Below are positions 7,145-11,788 of a stretch of DNA of 11,788 bases, one piece after another. The notes under the pieces are model-generated. The model did no database searches, was not told the DNA's origin, and saw only the letters and a list, made by a program, of their open reading frames with translations. The stretch comes from UBA2219 sp964612075 (GTDB lineage: Bacteria > Desulfobacterota > Deferrimicrobia > Deferrimicrobiales > Deferrimicrobiaceae). The stretch spans positions 1-11,788 of the forward strand of contig CAZTFC010000059.1 in NCBI GenBank assembly GCA_964612075.1. The letters are read 5' to 3'. Position numbers and translations under genes: made by a program. Every line of letters begins with the position of its first letter. Within the stretch, counting starts at the first letter, position 1.

Positions 7145-7915
7145 ATGGTCCGTTTCGAGAACGTCGGGAAGGTGCGCCGCAACGCGGAGGGGAAGGACGC
7201 GAACGTCCTCTCCGGGATCTCCTTCGAGGCGCGCCGGGGGGAGGCCACCGTCATCGTCGGCCCCTCGGGCAGCGGGAAAAGCTCCCTGATCCGGCTGATC
7301 AACCGGCTGGAGGACCCCACCGAAGGGCGCATTCTCCTCGCCGGTGAGGAGCTGGCGAAGATCGACCCGCTCGAGCTGCGCCGCCGGGTCGGGATGGTGC
7401 AGCAGAAGCCCTTCATGTTCGAGGGCACGGTCCTCCACAACCTGCAGCGTCCCTTCTTCTACCGCAACGCGCCGCTTCCCGCGGCCGACGGCGAGGAGGT
7501 CGTCCGCGCCCTGGAGCTGAGCCGCCTCCCCGCGGAGCTGCTTTCCCGGGACGCCCGGACCCTCTCCGGGGGCGAGCAGCAGCGGGTGAGCCTCGCCCGG
7601 GTCCTGATCGGCCGGCCCCAGGTCCTGCTGCTGGACGAGCCGACCAGCGCCCTCGACCGCCCCACCTCCGACCGGCTTGCGGCGACGTTCCGGGACATCT
7701 GCCGGTCCGAACAGCTTGCCGTCGTCCTGGTGACGCACGACCTGCGCCTCTCCGGAAAGGTCGCCGACCGCCTCATCTACCTCGAAGGAGGGAGGATCGT
7801 CGAGGAAGGACCGGGGGAGTCGATGATCGCGGCGCCGCGCACCGGGGAGTTCCGGCGGTTCCTGGAGGGTACGGAAAAAAGAGAGGCAGGAGAAGAGGAG
7901 CGCCCCCGTGGATAA
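7145..7915 (+). CDS. fetA: ABC exporter ATP-binding protein, FetA (YbbL) type
   Basis: 256 aa ATPase with all nucleotide-binding motifs: Walker A GPSGSGKS (39-46), Q-loop in VQQKPF (85-90), signature LSGGEQQR (140-147), Walker B VLLLDEP (160-166), D-loop SALD and H-loop H198 in VTHD. Start: ATG at 7145 with GGAGGG five bases before it; an open upstream extension to 7046 lacks a ribosome site. It is about 30 residues longer than E. coli FetA, mostly a charged C-terminal tail (EKREAGEEERPRG). Its last eight bases overlap the next gene, whose UPF0014 permease identifies the pair as FetAB, implicated in E. coli in iron export and oxidative-stress resistance. The ATPase alone resembles phosphate-type and amino-acid-type ABC ATPases, so the assignment depends on the partner. 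Confidence 0.9.
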   Translation: MVRFENVGKVRRNAEGKDANVLSGISFEARRGEATVIVGPSGSGKSSLIRLINRLEDPTEGRILLAGEELAKIDPLELRRRVGMVQQKPFMFEGTVLHNLQRPFFYRNAPLPAADGEEVVRALELSRLPAELLSRDARTLSGGEQQRVSLARVLIGRPQVLLLDEPTSALDRPTSDRLAATFRDICRSEQLAVVLVTHDLRLSGKVADRLIYLEGGRIVEEGPGESMIAAPRTGEFRRFLEGTEKREAGEEERPRG

Positions 7916-8705
7916 ACAGGACATCGTCCCCCTCGAGCTGATCCACCTCGCCTGGGCCTACGGGCTGATCCTGCTTACGGTGGCGCTCTCCCGCCTGCGG
8001 GGGATCGGCCAGGGGAAGCAGCTGTTGTGGGCGTCGTTCCGCATGGTGGTGCAGCTCATCGCGGTCGGGTACCTCCTCCACCTGGTCTTCGCCGTCCGGT
8101 CGCCCCTGCCGGTGCTGCTCATGCTCCTCGCGATGGGCGCCTTCTCCCTGCAGGTGATGGGCGCCCGCATCAAGAGGAAGATGCCCCACTTCTACCGGGT
8201 GGCGGGAACATCCATCCTCGTCGGGTGCGGCGCCGTCACCTTCTATTTCTGCTCGCTGGTGGTCGAGTACGCCCCCTGGTACGACCCGCGCTACCTGATC
8301 CCGCTGGCGGGGATGATCATCGGCAACTCCATGAACGGCGCCAGCCTGGCCGCGGAGCGCCTCTCCTCCGAGATGCACGACCGGCGCGAGGAGATCGAGA
8401 CGGCGATCTGCCTGGGGGCCACGGGGCGGCAGGCCTCCGAGCCGGCGGTGCGGACCGCCTTCCGCGCCTGCCTGATCCCGACCATGAACACCATGGCCGC
8501 CACCGGGATCGTCGCCCTGCCCGGCATGATGACCGGCCAGATCCTCTCCGGGACCGAGCCGATCATCGCGGTGCGGTACCAGATCGCCATCATGTGCGCC
8601 ATCACGGGCGCCGTGGCGATCACGTCCCTCCTCCTGCTGATCCAGGGGTACCGGCATTACTTCACCCCCGCGCATCAGCTCAAGGACATCCAGGGATCCC
8701 GCTAG
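7908..8705 (+). CDS. fetB: ABC exporter permease, FetB (YbbM, UPF0014) family
   Basis: 265 aa membrane protein with about seven helices. It starts at a GTG overlapping the fetA stop (GTGGATAA), with GAGGAG seven bases upstream. The UPF0014 signature IPLAGMIIGNSMNGASLAAE (131-150) is intact, as is ALPGMMTGQILSG (203-215). Between them is the cytoplasmic coupling segment RREEIETAICLGATGRQASE, with the Gly-Ala-Thr pattern typical of this family. In E. coli FetAB is an iron exporter; homologues have also been linked to other metals, so the substrate here is open. The gene ends against the remnant of a lipoprotein gene on the other strand: its stop at 8703-8705 overlaps the remnant's last stop at 8702-8704. 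Confidence 0.93.
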   Translation: MDKQDIVPLELIHLAWAYGLILLTVALSRLRGIGQGKQLLWASFRMVVQLIAVGYLLHLVFAVRSPLPVLLMLLAMGAFSLQVMGARIKRKMPHFYRVAGTSILVGCGAVTFYFCSLVVEYAPWYDPRYLIPLAGMIIGNSMNGASLAAERLSSEMHDRREEIETAICLGATGRQASEPAVRTAFRACLIPTMNTMAATGIVALPGMMTGQILSGTEPIIAVRYQIAIMCAITGAVAITSLLLLIQGYRHYFTPAHQLKDIQGSR

Positions 8706-8745
8706 AAGGCCCGGGCGAGGTCGGAAGCGCCGGCCGGCTCTCCGG

Positions 8746-8958
8746 TCACAGGATCCGCGGCCCGGCGAAGCTCCCCGGCTCCGCCGCCGATTGCAGCAAC
8801 AGGAGGACGCCGCTCTCGCCATCGATGTCGGAGACCAGGACATCCGTGGGCACCCGGATCGGATAGAGATCGTCGAAGCTTCCCCCTCCGCCGCATGAAG
8901 GCAACGAAAGGAGGAGCGCCAGCGCCGCCAAGGCATGATTCCGCCGCTTCGTCCGCAT
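8746..8958 (-). CDS. Short lipoprotein, probable remnant of an FG-GAP/VCBS-like protein
   Basis: 70 aa from the ATG at 8958. A basic n-region (MRTKRR), a hydrophobic run (ALAALALLLSL) and the lipobox-like LPSC mark a lipoprotein signal, followed by Gly-rich GGGGS. The mature part has PTDVLVSDIDGESGVLLLLQ and then AEPGSFAGPRIL. This resembles one blade of an FG-GAP/VCBS repeat protein (usual pattern D-x-N/D-G-D-G ... V-x-V-L-L-Q ... P-G-x-F), but it is shortened in the middle and stops after one blade. A plus or minus one shift at the stop would continue as PVTGEPAGASDLARAF and end at 8702, against fetB. This looks like a decayed gene. An alternative start at 8991 adds 11 residues. Neither start has a clear ribosome site, and expression as a functional protein is doubtful. 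Confidence 0.45.
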   Translation of the reverse strand: MRTKRRNHALAALALLLSLPSCGGGGSFDDLYPIRVPTDVLVSDIDGESGVLLLLQSAAEPGSFAGPRIL

Positions 8959-9018
8959 ACGCCGCCCCCGAACGGCGCCCGGAGGAACCATCGTCCGGGC
9001 CGTCCGGCCTGTATTCAG

Positions 9019-9024
9019 ATTATA
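9019..9024 (-). promoter_or_regulatory. Candidate -10 box for the lipoprotein remnant
   Basis: On the minus strand this is a perfect TATAAT, 28 bases before the ATG at 8991 and 61 before the one at 8958. No good -35 is seen at normal spacing. It suggests the decayed gene still has its old promoter. Confidence 0.3.
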
Positions 9025-9104
9025 TCCGGCCGGGCCGGGAAGGCACGAGGCGGCTTGATCGTAATGCCTTGATTCCATGATGAAACCTTTCCCGATCAAT
9101 CCTG

Positions 9105-9110
9105 TATAAT
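9105..9110 (+). promoter_or_regulatory. Candidate -10 box of the tRNA-modification operon
   Basis: A perfect TATAAT lies six bases before the ATG at 9117, so the predicted transcription start falls on or next to the start codon. The best -35-like sequence is weak (TGAAAC at 9081-9086, 18 bp spacing). No Shine-Dalgarno lies between the box and the ATG (TCTTGG). Confidence 0.45.
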
Positions 9111-9116
9111 TCTTGG

Positions 9117-9314
9117 ATGATCCGCGTCCGCCTTCCGCAGAAGAAAAAGGAGCTCGAGGTCCCGGGGCCCCGGCGCGTGATGGACCTCCTCGCCGAGGCG
9201 GGGGTGCGCCCGTCCACGGTGATCGTCACGCAGGGGAAAAAGCTCCTCACCAAGGACATGCGCGTGGAGGACGGGGAGACGATCGACGTCATCTCCGTCG
9301 TCTCGGGGGGCTGA
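9117..9314 (+). CDS. Ubiquitin-like sulfur carrier (TtuB/MoaD/ThiS type)
   Basis: 65 aa beta-grasp protein. It begins with the first strand (MIRVRLPQKKKELEVPG), contains the helix RRVMDLLAEAGV and a Thr/Val strand (STVIVTQGKKLL), and ends VISVVSGG. The exposed C-terminal Gly-Gly is what is adenylated and converted to a thiocarboxylate in this family. The start is forced: going back from 9117, the in-frame codons reach a TGA at 9081 without any ATG, GTG or TTG. There is no ribosome site, and a TATAAT sits six bases upstream, pointing to a leaderless message. The thiolase gene starts seven bases after the stop, so this is most likely its dedicated sulfur donor (the role of TtuB in Thermus) rather than MoaD or ThiS. 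The activating E1-like enzyme is not in the window. Confidence 0.87.
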   Translation: MIRVRLPQKKKELEVPGPRRVMDLLAEAGVRPSTVIVTQGKKLLTKDMRVEDGETIDVISVVSGG

Positions 9315-9321
9315 CCCGGCC

Positions 9322-10302
9322 ATGAAGTGCAAGCGCTGCCGGAAGGCCGCGGCCGCGATCGAGCTGCCGAGCCACCACTCCGCCTTCTGCCCCGAATGCT
9401 TCTTCGTCTTCTTCAAGCGGCAGGTCCGGGAAGGGATCCGGAAGTACCGGCTCCTGTCGCCCGGGGACCGGGTGCTGGTGTGCGTCTCCGGCGGCAAGGA
9501 CAGCCTGGTGCTTTGGGACGTCCTCATGGAGATGGGGTACGAGACGGAAGGGCTCTACATCGACCTGGGGATCGAGGGCTACTCGGACCGCTCGAGGGAG
9601 AAGGTCGAGGCATACGCGCGGGAAAGGGGGAAGCGCCCCATCGTCGTCGAGCTGGCGAAGGAGGGGATCCCGATCCCGGAGGCGGCCCGGTGCATCCGGA
9701 TGCAGGAGTGCTCCATCTGCGGGACCGTTAAGCGGTACTTCTTCAACCGGGTCGCGGCGGAAGGGGGATTCGACGTCGTGGCGACCGGGCACAACCTGGA
9801 CGACGAAACCGCCCGCCTGCTGGGGAACCTGCTCCACTGGCAGCGGGACCACCTGTCGCGGCAGCACCCGTACCTGCCCGAGTCGGGCGCGGGGCTGGTG
9901 AGGAAGGTGAAGCCGCTGTGGCGCGTTTCCGAGCTCGAGACCGCCGCCTACGGCTTCCTCAAAGGGATCGACTACGTGACCGAAGAGTGCCCGATGAGCG
10001 GGCACGCGACCTCCCTGGTGTACAAGGAGGCGCTGTCGCTGATCGAGGAAAGCATGCCCGGATCGCGGATCGTCTTCTACCAGGGGTTCCTCGACGAGGC
10101 GAACCCGCTCCGGCGGGCAGCGGGCGACGAGGCGCCGGGCGGCGCGGCGGAGGGAGTCGAGGCGGAGGGCGGAGGCGGGGGGTCGCCCCACCCCTGCGCG
10201 GCGTGCGGCGCTCCCACGTACGCGGAGACCTGCACCTACTGCCGCCTCAAGGAGCTCGTCCGGAAGCGGCGGGAGGAACGCTCGAAGGAGGCGGCCGGAT
10301 GA
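9322..10302 (+). CDS. ttuA: TtuA/Ncs6-type tRNA 2-thiolation enzyme
   Basis: 326 aa. ATP-dependent tRNA sulfurtransferase of the TtuA/TtcA group. Domains in order: N-terminal zinc finger C3-x2-C6 ... C23-x2-C26; PP-loop ATP-pyrophosphatase domain with CVSGGKDS (54-61) and ATGHNLDDE (155-163); catalytic or cluster cysteines C130 and C133 (ECSIC) and C223 (EECPM); C-terminal zinc finger C292-x2-C295 ... C304-x2-C307. C130 and C133 match, to my recollection, the numbering of the [4Fe-4S] ligands in Thermus TtuA, with C223 as the third (C222 there). Zinc fingers at both ends separate TtuA from TtcA. A low-complexity Gly/Ala/Glu stretch (about 266-289) precedes the last finger. In Thermus the product is 2-thioribothymidine at tRNA position 54. 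The stop overlaps the trmI start (ATGA). Wobble thiolation, as by Ncs6/CTU1, is the main alternative. Confidence 0.9.
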   Translation: MKCKRCRKAAAAIELPSHHSAFCPECFFVFFKRQVREGIRKYRLLSPGDRVLVCVSGGKDSLVLWDVLMEMGYETEGLYIDLGIEGYSDRSREKVEAYARERGKRPIVVELAKEGIPIPEAARCIRMQECSICGTVKRYFFNRVAAEGGFDVVATGHNLDDETARLLGNLLHWQRDHLSRQHPYLPESGAGLVRKVKPLWRVSELETAAYGFLKGIDYVTEECPMSGHATSLVYKEALSLIEESMPGSRIVFYQGFLDEANPLRRAAGDEAPGGAAEGVEAEGGGGGSPHPCAACGAPTYAETCTYCRLKELVRKRREERSKEAAG

Positions 10303-11147
10303 CCGGAAGCGGAAGCGAAGGGGGAAGCGGGGACGGTCGCGGAAGCGGCGGGCGGATCCGCCGGGGACCTTTTCAGGAAGGCGAGGACGTCCTTCTCGTC
10401 TCCCCCAAGCAGGAAGAGCACCTGATCACCCTGGCGCCGGGCAAGGTCTTCGGCACCCACAAGGGGAACCTCCTGCACGACGACCTGATCGGCAGGGAGG
10501 ACGGCTGCCGCGCCTGGACGGCGATGGGCGACGAGTACCGCGCCTTCCGCCCCACCTACATCCAGTTCATCATGAACCAGAAGCGGCACGCCCAGATCAT
10601 CTACCCGAAGGACACGGGGCCCATCCTGATGTGGGCGGACATCTTCCCCGGGGCGACCGTGATCGAGGCCGGCATCGGCTGGGGCGCCCTGACCATCAAG
10701 CTGCTGGAGGCGGTCGGCCCGCAGGGCCGCGTGATCTCCTACGAAGTGAGGGAGGACTTCGCCGCGAGCGGGGCGAAAACGGTGCGACGGTACCTCGGCG
10801 AGTGCCCGAACCACGAGGTCAAGGTCCGGGACATCTACCAGGGGATCGACGAGCGGGAGGTCGACCGGATCGTCCTCGACCTGCCCGAGCCGTGGCAGGC
10901 GGTCCCCCACGCCCGCGAAGCGCTCCTCCCCGGCGGTATCCTGCTGGCCTATCTCCCCTCCACGATCCAGGTGAAGCAGCTGTGCGACCGTCTCGCCGAG
11001 GAGGGCGGCTTCTCGGACCCCGAGACCTTCGAGGTGATCCAGCGCCCCTGGCACGTGAAGGGGATGTCCGTCCGCCCCGTCCAGTGGATGTTCTCGCATT
11101 CCGCGTTCCTGGTAGTGACGCGGAAAACCGCAGAACCGGGACGTTGA
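10299..11147 (+). CDS. trmI: tRNA (adenine-58-N1)-methyltransferase, TrmI family
   Basis: 282 aa SAM-dependent methyltransferase expected to form m1A58 in the tRNA T-loop. After a Gly/Ser-rich, poorly conserved start (residues 3-18) it has an N-terminal beta domain (VLLVSPKQEEHLITLAPGKV), then RPTYIQFI...AQIIYPKDTGPI (84-110). The SAM-binding loop is VIEAGIGWGALTIKLLEAVG (121-140), with Trp where Ser or Thr is usual. The acidic loop is ISYEVREDF (146-154) and the catalytic motif is IVLDLPEPW (191-199). The C-terminal part RPWHVKGMSVRP (249-260) is also typical of TrmI. Start: ATG overlapping the ttuA stop, with AAGGAGG seven bases before it. Co-transcription with a T54 thiolase supports T-loop modification. 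No terminator is visible after the gene. Confidence 0.93.
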   Translation: MTGSGSEGGSGDGRGSGGRIRRGPFQEGEDVLLVSPKQEEHLITLAPGKVFGTHKGNLLHDDLIGREDGCRAWTAMGDEYRAFRPTYIQFIMNQKRHAQIIYPKDTGPILMWADIFPGATVIEAGIGWGALTIKLLEAVGPQGRVISYEVREDFAASGAKTVRRYLGECPNHEVKVRDIYQGIDEREVDRIVLDLPEPWQAVPHAREALLPGGILLAYLPSTIQVKQLCDRLAEEGGFSDPETFEVIQRPWHVKGMSVRPVQWMFSHSAFLVVTRKTAEPGR

Positions 11148-11154
11148 TGAGTTC

Positions 11155-11201
11155 TCCGCCAAAACGGGGACAGAGATGAACCGGGGGTAATTCTCGGCGG
11201 A
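11155..11201. repeat. Possible end of a REP-associated element
   Basis: TCCGCC (11155-11160) and GGCGGA (11196-11201) form a 6-bp inverted repeat around AAAACGGGGACAGAG. It lies directly beyond the 3' end of the Y1 transposase gene, where REP or element ends are expected. From memory, similar GGGGACAG-containing ends occur next to related transposases. One copy only is visible, so this is tentative. Confidence 0.25.
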
Positions 11202-11212
11202 TTCGTCGAACG

Positions 11213-11788
11213 TCAGGAATTCAGCAGATACCTGGCGGAGTTTTCCTTCATCCCGATCCAGCGGGCCAGCTGGGCGATCGAAATATCCATCTCGTCCCTG
11301 CATTTTTTCAGCACCGCCTTCCGCACCCTGACCACGGTGTAATCCCTGTCCCCGGAAAGCACCCTGGGGACCGGCACCCCGTGCCAGGCGGCGATGCGAT
11401 TCAAGTGATCGGAAAACAGCACGTGGAGACCGGCGGCCTCCGTCGGCACGACCTTCCCGGCTTCCGAACCGCCGTCATCGCCCTGCGGCTGGAATAACCC
11501 GGAAGGCCCATCGGCCGCCGCTTCCAGGAATTTCCGGTAGTTCCGTATCCATCCCGATCCCGCCCCGGAAAGAGCGCCGAATTCCGCGCGCAGGAGGCCG
11601 GTATCCTGCCAAACCGGGCTGCCGCCGCGCACGACTCGCCGATGTCCGGTCCAGGGATACTCCTCCAAGGCGTCGACCGAAGGTACGATTCCCGAACGTA
11701 CTGGGTTGAGGTGGATATACCGCACGACCTCCCGGCAATACCCGTCGCTCGACACGATCGGCGATTTGTACCGGTTCTGGAACAGGTG
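11213..11788 (-). CDS. REP-associated tyrosine transposase (Y1/RAYT), 5' end outside window
   Basis: 191 codons are visible and the frame stays open to the right edge, so the N-terminus is missing, including the His-hydrophobic-His motif of Y1 transposases. The first visible residues read HLFQNRYKSPIV and then GYCREVVRYIHLNPVRSGIV, diagnostic of the Y1_Tnp/RAYT family; the Tyr in GYC is a candidate nucleophile. YPWTGHR (a family S-S/T-Y-x-x-Y-like stretch) follows. The C-terminus (about the last 40 residues, RVRKAVLKKC...ISIAQLARWIGMKENSARYL) looks like a helix-turn-helix, common in deltaproteobacterial members. These proteins move or maintain REP-type palindromes. It is read against trmI, with 65 bp between the two stop codons. 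Confidence 0.88.
   Translation of the reverse strand, partial: HLFQNRYKSPIVSSDGYCREVVRYIHLNPVRSGIVPSVDALEEYPWTGHRRVVRGGSPVWQDTGLLRAEFGALSGAGSGWIRNYRKFLEAAADGPSGLFQPQGDDGGSEAGKVVPTEAAGLHVLFSDHLNRIAAWHGVPVPRVLSGDRDYTVVRVRKAVLKKCRDEMDISIAQLARWIGMKENSARYLLNS

Noticed and set aside
9004..9033. CCGGCC ... GGCCGG arms around the minus-strand TATAAT
   Set aside because: Six-base GC arms are expected by chance in DNA this GC-rich, and several CCGG runs overlap here.
1..11788. CRISPR array, tRNA or rRNA genes, toxin-antitoxin or phage modules
   Set aside because: Read for these on both strands. No regularly spaced repeats, cloverleaf-like genes or recognisable defence or phage proteins were seen.

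Overview
The window is GC-rich, densely packed bacterial DNA. The gene set is an outer-membrane protein, Amt and PII, LutABC, a lipid-anchored c-type cytochrome, a FetAB-type exporter and a TtuA-type tRNA thiolase. Together these fit a Gram-negative, probably anaerobic or facultative bacterium of the broad deltaproteobacterial type. That placement is inferred from gene content and composition only; there is no rRNA or other phylogenetic marker here.

Layout, left to right. (1) 1-2643, plus strand: a nitrogen operon with an outer-membrane beta-barrel candidate whose start is probably just off the left edge, the ammonium transporter amt, and its PII partner glnK. (2) 2748-5583, plus strand: lutABC, three genes with overlapping stop/start codons, for oxidation of L-lactate to pyruvate. 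(3) 5632-7020, minus strand: a small c-type cytochrome lipoprotein followed by an AEC-family permease, convergent with lutC. (4) 7145-8705, plus strand: a FetA/FetB (YbbL/YbbM)-type ABC exporter, divergent from the cytochrome gene. A perfect 9-bp inverted repeat sits in the shared promoter region. (5) 8702-8958, minus strand: a truncated and apparently frameshifted lipoprotein resembling an FG-GAP/VCBS repeat protein. (6) 9117-11147, plus strand: a three-gene tRNA T-loop cluster, consisting of a ubiquitin-like sulfur carrier, a TtuA-type thiolase with its Cys set intact, and a TrmI-type m1A58 methyltransferase. (7) 11213 to the right edge, minus strand: a REP-associated tyrosine (Y1) transposase cut by the window edge, with a possible element end beside it.

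The most coherent system is region 6. In Thermus, TtuB supplies sulfur, TtuA installs s2 on T54 of tRNA, and TrmI makes m1A58, which is known to favour that thiolation. Here the three functions lie consecutively with almost no spacing. Two operon-leading genes, lutA and the sulfur carrier, share a second unusual feature. Each has a -10-like hexamer exactly six bases before the ATG and no Shine-Dalgarno sequence, which predicts leaderless mRNAs.

No CRISPR array, tRNA or rRNA gene, or complete insertion sequence was seen. The only stretch over 300 bases without a substantial gene is 8706-9116. It holds the lipoprotein remnant and two outward-facing promoter candidates.
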